Shown here: piece by piece, positions 7,046-16,119 of the stretch | Numbering within the stretch: position 1 is the first letter of the stretch | Layout of the letters: every line of letters begins with the position of its first letter | Origin: Spirillospora albida | GTDB taxonomy: Bacteria; Actinomycetota; Actinomycetes; Streptosporangiales; Streptosporangiaceae | Reading direction: 5' to 3' | Assembly (NCBI RefSeq): GCF_000718255.1 | Contig: NZ_JOFJ01000013.1 | Coordinates: forward strand, 1 to 64,000 | DNA length: 64,000 nt | Notes under the pieces: generated by a model | What the model saw: the letters and a program-made list of their open reading frames with translations, nothing else | Told to the model about the DNA's origin: nothing | Databases searched by the model: none | Program-made: the position numbers and the translations under genes

Positions 7046-8476
7046 GTGGCGCCGGTCTCGCATCGAAGAACCAGACGCAAAGTGTTCCTGGGGGTCCTCT
7101 CGGGAATCGTGCTCGTGATCTCGTCCGTGCTCGTCCCGGCGGCCTCGGCCGGCGCGCCCGCGGACGACGGGATCACCAAGACGCCGAACATGCATCATCT
7201 GGCGAACATCCCCAAGCAGGGGCCGCTCGCCGCTCCCACCGCCTACGGCTCCGACTGGGCCTTCAAGGGCCGGTACGCCTTCGGCGGCAACTACGAGGGC
7301 TTCACCGTCTACGACATCAGCCGCCCGAGGACGCCGAAGGTCGTCACGGTCGTGCACTGCCCGGGCTCCCAGAACGACGTGTCGGTCGCCGGGAACCTGC
7401 TGTTCCTGTCGACGGACAGCTCGCGCAGCGACGACTCGTGCCAGTCGGTGCCCAAGCCCGCGACCGACAAGACGGCGTGGGAGGGCATCAAGATCTTCGA
7501 CATCAGCGACGTGCGCAACCCGCGCTACGTCAAGGCCGTCGAGACCAAGTGCGGCTCCCACACCAACACGCTCGTCCCGGGCAAGCGCGGCACGGCCTAC
7601 ATCTACGTGTCCTCGTACAACCCGAGCGACACCTACCCCGACTGCAGGACGCCGCACGACCTCATCTCGATCGTGAAGGTCCCGCTGCGGCACCCGGAGG
7701 CGGCGAGCGTGGCGGCCGAGCCGGTGCTGTTCCCGGACGGCGGCAACCCCGGTGACCCGCCGGAAACGCCGTGGCCGAACCAGACCAGGGCCACCTCGGG
7801 CTGCCACGACCTCACCGCCTACCCCGACCGGGACCTGATGGCCGGGGCGTGCATGGGCGACGGCGTGCTGTTCGACATCTCCGATCCCCTCAAGCCGCGC
7901 ACCATCACGAGCGTGCGAGACGACGAGAACTTCGCGTTCTGGCATTCGGCGACGTTCAACAACAGCGCCACGAAGGTCGTCTTCACCGACGAACTGGGCG
8001 GCGGCTCCGCGGCGACCTGCAACCCGGCGATCGGCCCGGAGAAGGGCGCCAACGCCATCTACGACATCGTCGGCAAGGGCAAGCACCGCAAACTGGTGTT
8101 CCGCAGCTACTACAAGATCCCGCGCCACAACACCGACAACGAGAACTGCGTGGCCCACAACGGCTCGCTGATCCCGGTGAAGGGCAAGGACATCATGGTG
8201 CAGTCCTGGTACCAGGGCGGCATCTCGGTCATGGACTTCACCGACTCCCGGCGCCCGAAGGAGATCGCCTGGTTCGACCGCGGGCAGTGGGCGGACAACC
8301 TGCAGATCCTCGCGGGAACGTGGTCCACGTACTACTACAACGGCTACATCTACTCCAATGACATCCAGATGGGCCTGGACGTCATCGACCTGCGGGATCC
8401 CCGCACCGACAGGGCCAAGCGCGTCCGGCTCGACGTGCTGAACGCCCAGTCCCAGCCGAACTACCACGACGACTGA
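7046..8476 (+). CDS. Secreted LVIVD-repeat (beta-propeller-like) protein
   Basis: 476 residues from a GTG with AGGAG 5-9 bases upstream. There is a typical Sec signal (RRKVFLGVLSGIVLVISSVLVPAASA). The mature part repeats a motif in which a YDISRP/FDIS-type turn follows a hydrophobic strand: FTVYDISRPRTPKVV, IKIFDISDVRNPRYV, VLFDISDPLKPRTI, ISVMDFTDSRRPKEI and LDVIDLRDPRTD. This is the LVIVD repeat seen in extracellular bacterial proteins thought to form beta propellers. Several Cys (HCPG, DSCQ, TKCG, PDCR, SGCHD, GACMG, TCNP, NCVAH) suggest disulfides. No catalytic site is evident and no function is known. A strong terminator follows immediately. Confidence 0.8.
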   Translation: MAPVSHRRTRRKVFLGVLSGIVLVISSVLVPAASAGAPADDGITKTPNMHHLANIPKQGPLAAPTAYGSDWAFKGRYAFGGNYEGFTVYDISRPRTPKVVTVVHCPGSQNDVSVAGNLLFLSTDSSRSDDSCQSVPKPATDKTAWEGIKIFDISDVRNPRYVKAVETKCGSHTNTLVPGKRGTAYIYVSSYNPSDTYPDCRTPHDLISIVKVPLRHPEAASVAAEPVLFPDGGNPGDPPETPWPNQTRATSGCHDLTAYPDRDLMAGACMGDGVLFDISDPLKPRTITSVRDDENFAFWHSATFNNSATKVVFTDELGGGSAATCNPAIGPEKGANAIYDIVGKGKHRKLVFRSYYKIPRHNTDNENCVAHNGSLIPVKGKDIMVQSWYQGGISVMDFTDSRRPKEIAWFDRGQWADNLQILAGTWSTYYYNGYIYSNDIQMGLDVIDLRDPRTDRAKRVRLDVLNAQSQPNYHDD

Positions 8477-8488
8477 CCCGAATCGGGC

Positions 8489-8527
8489 GCCGCCCGTCCC
8501 CGCGTCGCGGGGGCGGGCGGCCGTCTT
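8489..8527 (+). terminator. Terminator after the LVIVD gene
   Basis: A 15-bp stem (8489-8503 with 8507-8521, one G-T pair) with a 3-base loop is followed by GTCTTT, starting 12 bases after the stop codon. Confidence 0.75.
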
Positions 8528-8666
8528 TGGTCGGTTCCTACAACTGGAGCGGCCGAAGCATGCACCCTCCGCCACATGACGCCTGGGGCGGGAGATGGAA
8601 CGGTGACCAGATGCCGGGGTGCCACCCGGCGGCGCACATCGTTCGTCTGCAGGAGGGCTGGGTCGG

Positions 8667-11600
8667 GTGTTCAGTCGTGTCGCCATCGTCAACCGTGGTG
8701 AGGCCGCGATGCGGCTCATCCACGCCGTCCGGGACCTGGCCGCCGAGACCGGGGACCGGATCGAGACCGTCGCGCTGCACACCGACGTGGACCGGACGGC
8801 GACGTTCGTCCGGGAGGCCGATCTGGCCTACGACCTCGGTCCCGCGTCGGCGCGCCCGTACCTCGACCTGGAGGTGCTCGAGCGCGCGCTGATCGAGACG
8901 CGGGCGGACGCCGCGTGGGTCGGCTGGGGCTTCGTCGCGGAGGACCCGGCGTTCGCGGAGCTGTGCGCGCGGATCGGGGTCGCGTTCGTCGGGCCGGACG
9001 CGGACGCCATGCGCAGGCTCGGCGACAAGATCGGCGCGAAGCTCATCGCCGAGGAGGTCGGCGTGCCCGTCGCGCCGTGGAGCCGCGGCGCGGTCGAGAC
9101 CCTGGACGCGGCCCTCGCCGCGGCCCGCGACATCGGCTACCCGCTGATGCTCAAGGCCACGGCGGGCGGCGGCGGGCGCGGCATCCGCGTGGTCGCCGAC
9201 CAGGACGAGCTGGCGGACGCCTACGAGCGCACCAGCCAGGAGGCCGCCCGCGCGTTCGGCAGCGGCGTCGTGTTCCTGGAGCGCCTGGTCACCGGCGCCC
9301 GGCACGTCGAGGTCCAGGTGATCGCGGACGGTGCGGCCGCGTGGGCGCTCGGCGTCCGCGACTGCTCGGTGCAGCGGCGCAACCAGAAGGTCATCGAGGA
9401 GTCGGCGTCCCCGGTGCTGCGCCCCGAGCAGGTCGCCGAGCTGAAGGCGTCGGCGGAGCGGCTGGCGGTGGCGGTCGGCTACCGGGGCGCGGCGACCGTC
9501 GAGTTCCTCTACCACCCCGGCACCGAGCTGTTCGCGTTCCTGGAGGTCAACACCCGGCTGCAGGTGGAGCACCCGATCACCGAGGCCACCACCGGGTTCG
9601 ACCTGGTCAAGGCGCAGCTGCACGTGGCGTCCGGCGGACGGCTCGACGGCGCGCCGCCGGCCGAGCGCGGGCACGCGATCGAGGCGCGGCTGAACGCCGA
9701 GGACCCCGACCGCGACTTCGCGCCCTCCCCCGGGCGCATCGCCCGGCTCGATCTGCCCGCCGGGCCGGGCATCCGGGTGGACACCGGCGTCAGCGAGGGC
9801 GACACCATCCCCGCCGACTTCGACTCGATGATCGCGAAGATCATCGCCTATGGCGGCGACCGGGACGAGGCGCTCGGGCGGCTGCGCCGCGCGATGGCGC
9901 AGACCACGGTGATCATCGAGGGCGGGGCGACGAACAAGAGCTTCGTGCTGGACCTGCTCGACCAGCCCGAGGTGGTCGACGGCAGCGCGGACACCGGCTG
10001 GATCGACCGCGTCCGCGGTGAGGGCCGGCTCGTCTCGCACCGGCACTCCGCGGTCGCCCTGGCGGCCGCCGCCATCGAGGTGTACGAGGACGAGGAGCGC
10101 GCCGAGCGGCGGCGGCTGCTGGCGACGGCGTCCGGCGGGCGCCCGCAGATGCGGCACGAGAGCGGCCGTCCGCTGGCCCTCAAGCTGCGCGGCGTCGGCT
10201 ACCGGGTGCGCGTCGCGCGGGTGGGCGCCCAGCGGTTCCGGGTGGGCGTCGAGGCGGGCGACGAGATCCGCACCGCCGACGTCGAGCTGCACCGGTTCGA
10301 CCGGCACAGCGGGCACATCGTCGTGAACGGCGCCAGGTACCGCCTGCTGACCGGTTCGCACGGGCCCGTCCAGCTCGTCGAGGTGGACGGGGTGGCGCAC
10401 CGCGTCGGCCGCGACGAGGGCGGCGTGGTCCGCTCCCCCGCGCCCGCGCTGGTCGTCGCGACCCCGCTGGAGGTCGGCGCCGAGGTCGAGGCGGGCGCCC
10501 CGGTGCTGGTGCTGGAGAGCATGAAGATGGAGACGGTGCTGCGGGCGCCGTTCAAGGCGCGGCTGAAGGAGTGCGTCGTCTCCGTGGGCAGCCAGGTGGA
10601 GACCGGTGCCCCGCTGCTGCGGCTGGAACCGGTCGGCGGCGACGGCGGCGCGGAGGCCGAGGCCGGCTCCGCCGCGGCCGTCGAGCTGGACCTGCCCGCC
10701 GCGCCCCGGACGGTCTCGGCCCGCGAGCGCACCGCGCGGCGCCGGGAGGACCTGCGGGACCTTCTGCTGGGGTTCGACGTCGACCCGCACGACGAGCGCC
10801 GGGTGCTGGACGACTACCTCGCCGCCCGCGCGGCCGCCGCGCGGGAGGGGCACCGCCCGCTCGCCGAGGAGCTGGAGCTCCTCGACGTCTTCGCCGACCT
10901 CGCCGAGCTGGGCCGCAACCTGCCGGCGGGCGAGGACGGCACCGGCGACGGCCACGTGCACAGCGCCCGCGAGCACTTCCACACCTACCTGCAGAGCCTG
11001 GACGTCGAGCGGGCCGGGCTGCCCGAGGGGTTCCGGTCGAGGCTGGCCAAGGCGCTCGGCCACTACGGCGTCGCGGACCTGGAGCGCACACCCGAGCTCG
11101 AGGCCGCGGTGTTCCGGATCTTCCTCGCGCAGCAGCGGGCGTCCGCCGACGCGGCCGTCGTCGCGGCGCTGCTGCGCTCGTGGCTCGCGGAGCCGCCGCC
11201 GGGCGAGGCGCTGCGCCGCGCCGCCGGGCTCGCGCTGGAGCGGCTCATCGCCGCGACGCGCGTCCGCTTCCCCGTCGTGTACGACCTCGCGTGCGGCGTG
11301 GTGTTCGCGTGGTTCGCCCAGCCGCTGCTGCGCCGCAACCGCGCCCGCGTCTACGCCGACGTCCGCCGGCACCTGCGGCACCTGGACGCGAACCCGGACG
11401 CCCCGGACCGCGACGCCCGCATCGCCGAGATGGTGCGCAGCACCGAGCCGCTGGTGCGGCTGCTGGGCCGGCGCCTCGCCCGCGGCGCCTTGGACAACGC
11501 GGTCATGCTGGAGGTCCTGACCCGGAGGTACTACGGCAACAAGGAGCTCACCTCCGTCCAGACCGCCGAGGCCGCGGGCTGCGCGTTCGTGGTCGCCGAG

Positions 11601-14126
11601 CGGACGGACTCCTGCGTGGTCTCCGCCGCCGTCGGGTTCGACGCGTTCGGCGGCGCGCTCCGCGGGCTCGCGGAGGTGGCGAGCGCGGCGGACGCCGTCG
11701 ACGCGGACATCTACCTCGCCTGGGAGAACCAGCCCGCCGACCCGGACGCGATGGCGGCCGCCCTGCACGAGGTCGTCGCCGCGCACCCGCTGCCGGAGCG
11801 GGTCCGCCGGATCACCGCCACCGTCGCGGGCAGCGGCGGCGCGGTCATGCACCACCACTTCACGTTCCGCCCGTCGGAGGCGGGGATGGCGGAGGAGCGG
11901 CTGCTGCGCGGCCTGCACCCCTACATCGCGCAACGGATGCAGCTGGAGCGGCTGAGCGGGTTCGACCTCACTCGCCTGCCGTCGTCGGACGAGGAGGTCT
12001 ACCTCTTCCAGTGCGTGGCGCGGGAGAACCCGTCCGACGACAGGCTCGTCGCGTTCGCGCAGGTCCGCGATCTGACCGGGCTCCGCGACGACGACGGCCG
12101 GCTGGCCGCGCTGCCGACGGCCGAGTACACCGTCGCGGCCTGCCTCGACTCGATCCGCCGCGCGCAGGAGCTGCGGCCGCGGAACCGCTTCACCACCAAC
12201 CGGATCGTGGTCTACGTCTGGCCGCCGAGCGACCTCACCCGCGCGGAGCTGGAGGCGCTCGTCGAGCGGACGCTGCCGACGACCGCGGGCGCCGGGCTGG
12301 AGGAGATCCTGTTCATCGCGCGGCGGCGGGACCGGACGACCGGCGAACTGTCCAAGATCACCATGCGGGTCGCGTTCGACGCCGCCGGCGGCACCGAGCT
12401 GACCATCGGCGAACCGGCGGACGACCCGGTCGAGCCGATCGACGGCTACCGGCAGAAGGTGCTGCGGGCGAGCGCCCGCAACACCGTGTACCCGTACGAG
12501 CTGACCGGCCTGCTCGGCGACTTCGCCGAGCACGACCTCGACGGCGGCGGCGCGCTCGTCCCGGTCGACCGGCCGAAGGGGCGCAACACCGCCGCGATCG
12601 TCACGGGCGTGGTCAGCACGCCGACGGCGCGGTACCCGGAGGGCGTGACCCGCGTCGTCCTGCTCGGGGACCCGACGAAGTCGCTCGGCGCCCTGTCGGA
12701 GCCGGAGTGCCGCCGCGTGATCGCCGCGCTGGACCTCGCCGAGCGGATGCGCGTGCCGGTGGAGTGGTACGCGCTGTCGTCCGGCGCCCGGATCTCCATG
12801 GAGTCGGGCACGGAGAACATGGACTGGGTGGCCGCGGCGCTCAAGCGGATCGTCGAGTTCACGCAGGACGGCGGCGAGATCAACATCGTGGTCGCGGGCA
12901 TCAACGTCGGCGCGCAGCCGTACTGGAACGCCGAGGCGACGATGCTCATGCACACCAAGGGCGTCCTCGTGATGACGCCGGACTCGGCGATGGTGCTGAC
13001 CGGCAAGCAGGCGCTCGACTTCTCCGGCGGCGTGTCCGCCGAGGACAACTTCGGCATCGGCGGCTACGACCGGGTGATGGGCCCGAACGGGCAGGCGCAG
13101 TACTGGGCGCCGAACCTGGCGGCGGCGCGGGACGTCCTGATGGCGCACTACGACCACACGTACGTCGCGCCCGGCGAGGACGGGCCGCGGCGGGCGGAGA
13201 CGTCCGATCCCGTCGACCGCGACATCTCCGACTTCACGCACGCCATGCCAGGCAGCGACTTCACCACCGTCGGCGAGATCTTCTCCGCGGAGGCGAACCC
13301 GGACCGCAAGAAGGCGTTCGACATCCGGACCGTGATGCGGGCGCTGTCCGACCAGGACCACCCGGTGCTGGAACGCTGGGCGGGCATGGCGGACGCGGAG
13401 ACCGCGGTGGTGCAGGACGTCCATCTCGGCGGCATCCCCGTGTGCCTGCTCGGCATCGAGTCGCGGCCGGTGCCGCGGCGCGGCTTCCCGCCCACCGACG
13501 GCCCGGACGCCTACACGGCGGGCACGCTGTTCCCGCAGTCGTCGAAGAAGGCGGCGCGGGCGATCAACGCGGCGTCCGGCAACCGGCCGCTGGTGGTGCT
13601 GGCGAACCTGTCGGGCTTCGACGGCTCCCCGGAGTCGATGCGGAGGCTTCAGCTGGAGTACGGCGCCGAGATCGGCCGCGCGATCGTGAACTTCCGCGGG
13701 CCCATCGTGTTCTGCGTGATCTCGCGGTACCACGGCGGCGCGTTCGTGGTGTTCTCGAAGGCGCTCAACCCGAACATGACGGTGCTGGCTCTGGAGGGCT
13801 CGTTCGCGTCGGTGCTCGGCGGCGCCCCCGCCGCCGCGGTGGTGTTCGCCGGCGAGGTCGGCGCCCGCACCGGGGCGGACCCGCGCGTCCGGGAGCTGGA
13901 GGCCCGCGTCGCGCCCTCCACCGGTCCGGTCCGCGCCGCGCTGACCGCGGAGCTGGAGGAGCTGCGGGCGTCGGTCCGGGCGGAGAAGCTCGGCGAGGTG
14001 GCCGCGGAGTTCGACCGGGTGCACAGCATCCGCCGCGCGGTCGAGGTCGGCTCGGTCGACGCCGTGGTCGGCACCGCCGAGCTGCGCCCGCGGATCATCG
14101 AGGCCATCGAGTCCCGCCTGCGGTGA
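8667..14126 (+). CDS. Single-chain acyl-CoA carboxylase (biotin carboxylase + BCCP + carboxyltransferase)
   Basis: 1819 residues from the GTG at 8667 (AGGAGGG upstream). Residues 1-440 are a biotin carboxylase with the Gly-rich ATP-grasp loop KATAGGGGRGIRV (about 161) and EVNTRLQVEHPITE (about 292). A biotinyl domain follows with LVLESMKMET, biotin lysine K620. A helical central region runs from about 670 to 1290. The C-terminal 530 residues hold carboxyltransferase beta-like (TRVVLLGDPTKSLGAL, SGARISMESGTENMDW, MVLTGKQALDFSGG) and alpha-like parts (IGIESR-type strand, LSGFDGSPESM, RYHGGAFVVFSKALNPNM, LEGSFASVLGGAPAAAVVF). The order matches eukaryotic acetyl-CoA carboxylase rather than the split AccA3/AccD sets usual in actinomycetes. 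It should carboxylate acetyl- or another acyl-CoA; the substrate cannot be read by eye. It is monocistronic, with a terminator right after the stop. Confidence 0.85.
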   Translation: MFSRVAIVNRGEAAMRLIHAVRDLAAETGDRIETVALHTDVDRTATFVREADLAYDLGPASARPYLDLEVLERALIETRADAAWVGWGFVAEDPAFAELCARIGVAFVGPDADAMRRLGDKIGAKLIAEEVGVPVAPWSRGAVETLDAALAAARDIGYPLMLKATAGGGGRGIRVVADQDELADAYERTSQEAARAFGSGVVFLERLVTGARHVEVQVIADGAAAWALGVRDCSVQRRNQKVIEESASPVLRPEQVAELKASAERLAVAVGYRGAATVEFLYHPGTELFAFLEVNTRLQVEHPITEATTGFDLVKAQLHVASGGRLDGAPPAERGHAIEARLNAEDPDRDFAPSPGRIARLDLPAGPGIRVDTGVSEGDTIPADFDSMIAKIIAYGGDRDEALGRLRRAMAQTTVIIEGGATNKSFVLDLLDQPEVVDGSADTGWIDRVRGEGRLVSHRHSAVALAAAAIEVYEDEERAERRRLLATASGGRPQMRHESGRPLALKLRGVGYRVRVARVGAQRFRVGVEAGDEIRTADVELHRFDRHSGHIVVNGARYRLLTGSHGPVQLVEVDGVAHRVGRDEGGVVRSPAPALVVATPLEVGAEVEAGAPVLVLESMKMETVLRAPFKARLKECVVSVGSQVETGAPLLRLEPVGGDGGAEAEAGSAAAVELDLPAAPRTVSARERTARRREDLRDLLLGFDVDPHDERRVLDDYLAARAAAAREGHRPLAEELELLDVFADLAELGRNLPAGEDGTGDGHVHSAREHFHTYLQSLDVERAGLPEGFRSRLAKALGHYGVADLERTPELEAAVFRIFLAQQRASADAAVVAALLRSWLAEPPPGEALRRAAGLALERLIAATRVRFPVVYDLACGVVFAWFAQPLLRRNRARVYADVRRHLRHLDANPDAPDRDARIAEMVRSTEPLVRLLGRRLARGALDNAVMLEVLTRRYYGNKELTSVQTAEAAGCAFVVAERTDSCVVSAAVGFDAFGGALRGLAEVASAADAVDADIYLAWENQPADPDAMAAALHEVVAAHPLPERVRRITATVAGSGGAVMHHHFTFRPSEAGMAEERLLRGLHPYIAQRMQLERLSGFDLTRLPSSDEEVYLFQCVARENPSDDRLVAFAQVRDLTGLRDDDGRLAALPTAEYTVAACLDSIRRAQELRPRNRFTTNRIVVYVWPPSDLTRAELEALVERTLPTTAGAGLEEILFIARRRDRTTGELSKITMRVAFDAAGGTELTIGEPADDPVEPIDGYRQKVLRASARNTVYPYELTGLLGDFAEHDLDGGGALVPVDRPKGRNTAAIVTGVVSTPTARYPEGVTRVVLLGDPTKSLGALSEPECRRVIAALDLAERMRVPVEWYALSSGARISMESGTENMDWVAAALKRIVEFTQDGGEINIVVAGINVGAQPYWNAEATMLMHTKGVLVMTPDSAMVLTGKQALDFSGGVSAEDNFGIGGYDRVMGPNGQAQYWAPNLAAARDVLMAHYDHTYVAPGEDGPRRAETSDPVDRDISDFTHAMPGSDFTTVGEIFSAEANPDRKKAFDIRTVMRALSDQDHPVLERWAGMADAETAVVQDVHLGGIPVCLLGIESRPVPRRGFPPTDGPDAYTAGTLFPQSSKKAARAINAASGNRPLVVLANLSGFDGSPESMRRLQLEYGAEIGRAIVNFRGPIVFCVISRYHGGAFVVFSKALNPNMTVLALEGSFASVLGGAPAAAVVFAGEVGARTGADPRVRELEARVAPSTGPVRAALTAELEELRASVRAEKLGEVAAEFDRVHSIRRAVEVGSVDAVVGTAELRPRIIEAIESRLR

Positions 14127-14165
14127 CCTGCGGCCCCCGGACGCGGATGGTCCGGGGGCCGCAGG
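14127..14165 (+). terminator. Terminator of the carboxylase gene
   Basis: Perfect 15-bp inverted repeat (14127-14141 with 14151-14165) with a 9-base loop, beginning on the base after the TGA stop. Confidence 0.8.
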
Positions 14166-14179
14166 TCGAGCCGGTCATG

Positions 14180-14220
14180 CCGTCCCGCCGGGGGTGGGAG
14201 CCCCAGCCCCGGCGGGACGG
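14180..14220 (-). terminator. Terminator of the M28 peptidase gene
   Basis: A second perfect 14-bp inverted repeat (14180-14193 with 14207-14220) ends 3 bases before the minus-strand stop codon at 14224. It probably serves the minus-strand gene, so each convergent gene has its own hairpin. Confidence 0.7.
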
Positions 14221-14223
14221 TGA

Positions 14224-15759
14224 TCAGGCGGCCGCGCCGGAGCCGGCGAACCCGCCGCTCAGCATCGCCGCGCGGGTGCGGGCCGGGATCGATCGAAGGC
14301 TGAACGCGTAGCGCGCGACGGAGTCGGCGATCGCGTCCGCGTTGACGTCCAGTGCCGTCCGGTTGACGTTGGTGATGGTGTCGCAGGCCTGGTGGTAGCA
14401 GATGTCGTAGGCGACACCGGCGGTACCGCCGAACAGCGCGGCCTCCTCGGGCGTCTTGATGCCCTCGGCGCCGGTGAAGATGCCGCCGGACGGGATGCCG
14501 ACCGCGATGAACGGGCCATAGTCGGAGCGTCCGTCGAAGTCGGTCCCCACATGCCCGAGGCCGCGGCGGTCGAAGAAGCGCTCGAGCTGCTTCTCGATCT
14601 GCGCGGAGCCGGGCGGGCCGGCCGGCGAGCCGACGCCGTCGGAGTCGTCGCCGTCGTAGAGCTTGTAGGCGTAGTTCGGCGAGGCGACCATGTCGAAGTT
14701 CAGGTACAGCCGGATCCGGTCGCGCTCCGCGGCGGACAGGGCGGCGACGTACTGGTCAGAGCCGAGCAGCCCGATCTCCTCGGCGGCCCAGAACGCGAAC
14801 CGCACCTTGTTGCGCACCGGGTACGCGCTCATCTGCAGCGCGGTCTCGAGGATCGCCGCGCTGCCGGAGCCGTTGTCGTTGATGCCCGGCCCCTCGGTCA
14901 CGCTGTCGAGGTGGGCGCCGATCATCACGACGTTGTCCGGGTTGCCCCGGCGGCTCTCGGCGATGACGTTGTGGTTGGTGCCGAGCACGAGGTTGGAGTC
15001 GACCTTGAGGTGCACCGTCGCGCCCGGCGTGGAGGCCAGCTCGTTGCCGACCGCGAAGCTCGCGAACACCATGGGGATCCCGGCCCGCCACTCGCCGATG
15101 TCGAGCGGGAACGGGTCGGTGCGTCCGGGCTGGCCCTCGTTGAAGATGATGATGCCGGTCGCCCCGGCGGCCTTGGCGTTCTGCACCTTCGTGGTGAACG
15201 GGCAGGTGCCGCGCTGGATCAGGGCGATGCGGCCGGAGACGAAGCCGGCGAAGTCCGCCGCCTCGCAGCCGCTGGTGGACGTCGGCGCGGGTGTCGGCGG
15301 GAGCGTCAGGTCCACGGCCTGCACCTGCGCGGTCACGTCGCCCGCGGGCGAGGGCTGGAAGGTGACGAAGTCGGTGCCGGCCGTGTACGACTTCTGGTTC
15401 GGTGACTCCAGTGCCAGGACCGGCTGGGAGTTCTCGCTCCACGACTTCACGAAGTCGATCGGCTGGAGGCTGACCTTGTAGCCCGCGCGGCGCAGCCTGT
15501 TCGCCACGTAGTCGCGGGAGGCGTCATAGCCGGGCGTCCCGGCCGCGCGGCTGCCGCCGTTCGCGTCGGAGATCGCCTGGAGGGCCTTCAGGTGTTTGTC
15601 GACGTTCTTGCCGGAGACCTGCTTGACCAGCAGACGGGAGAAGACCTCCTCCACGGATCCGGTCCCGGCCTCGGCCGGCGCCGCCGCGGCGAGCGGGACG
15701 GTCACGGCCAGCGCCATCGCGCCGGCCAGGGCTGCGCGCCCGCGCCTGAGGATGCGCAT
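14224..15759 (-). CDS. Secreted M28-family aminopeptidase with PA domain
   Basis: 511 residues with a Sec signal (LAGAMALAVTVPLAAAAPAEA). Residues about 150-250 hold a protease-associated insert (GRIALIQRGTCPFTTKVQNAKAAGATGIIIFN). The two-zinc catalytic domain shows the M28 ligands in order: GAHLDSV (His/Asp), GINDNGSG (Asp), AEEIGLLGS (Glu-Glu, base and ligand), NFDMVAS (Asp) and CYHQACDT (His). SDYGPFIAVGIPSGGIFTG is typical of the Streptomyces griseus aminopeptidase group, which removes large hydrophobic N-terminal residues from peptides outside the cell. It is a stand-alone gene, convergent with the carboxylase and divergent from the EEP gene. Family certainty is high; the exact substrate is not known. 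Confidence 0.9.
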   Translation of the reverse strand: MRILRRGRAALAGAMALAVTVPLAAAAPAEAGTGSVEEVFSRLLVKQVSGKNVDKHLKALQAISDANGGSRAAGTPGYDASRDYVANRLRRAGYKVSLQPIDFVKSWSENSQPVLALESPNQKSYTAGTDFVTFQPSPAGDVTAQVQAVDLTLPPTPAPTSTSGCEAADFAGFVSGRIALIQRGTCPFTTKVQNAKAAGATGIIIFNEGQPGRTDPFPLDIGEWRAGIPMVFASFAVGNELASTPGATVHLKVDSNLVLGTNHNVIAESRRGNPDNVVMIGAHLDSVTEGPGINDNGSGSAAILETALQMSAYPVRNKVRFAFWAAEEIGLLGSDQYVAALSAAERDRIRLYLNFDMVASPNYAYKLYDGDDSDGVGSPAGPPGSAQIEKQLERFFDRRGLGHVGTDFDGRSDYGPFIAVGIPSGGIFTGAEGIKTPEEAALFGGTAGVAYDICYHQACDTITNVNRTALDVNADAIADSVARYAFSLRSIPARTRAAMLSGGFAGSGAAA

Positions 15760-16119
15760 ACGACTCCTTTGTCAGTAGCGAAACACGTACACGCCCCCGA
15801 ATCACACTTCAAGGACCGTAACCCCAGTAAACGCCCCAATGCCCTATCTGTGACCACTCACGGCCAAATCGGCGCGAAGCCCCGGCAGGGGCCGCGCAAC
15901 TGCTCGCCATGGCCCCGCAGGCCCCGAGAGCCCTCCGCCTGGGCGTCGACCGCCCTCCCGCTTCTTCGAACACGCGCCGGCCCACTCATTCGTCATTCGA
16001 AATCTAGGTGCCCTTGACCTCGCCGATAAGCTCGCACATCGCCATCGGAACGGATGTGGCACATAATACTTGCACCGTTCTTTCCCGGTCCGGTGACATC
16101 TCCTGTCAGGAGTGCGGCT
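15760..16119. other. 360-bp divergent intergenic region, no gene seen
   Basis: This lies between two divergent genes (M28 peptidase and EEP protein) and must hold both promoters. Part of it (15780-15860 and 16000-16080) is less GC-rich than its surroundings. I saw no convincing paired -35/-10 boxes, iron box or conserved RNA. The short frames across it lack coding character. Confidence 0.5.

Noticed and set aside
8538..14024. A 1828-codon open frame antisense to the carboxylase
   Set aside because: It is Arg/Ala/Val-rich with no motif and follows from extreme G/C bias in the real gene on the other strand, which has complete catalytic domains.
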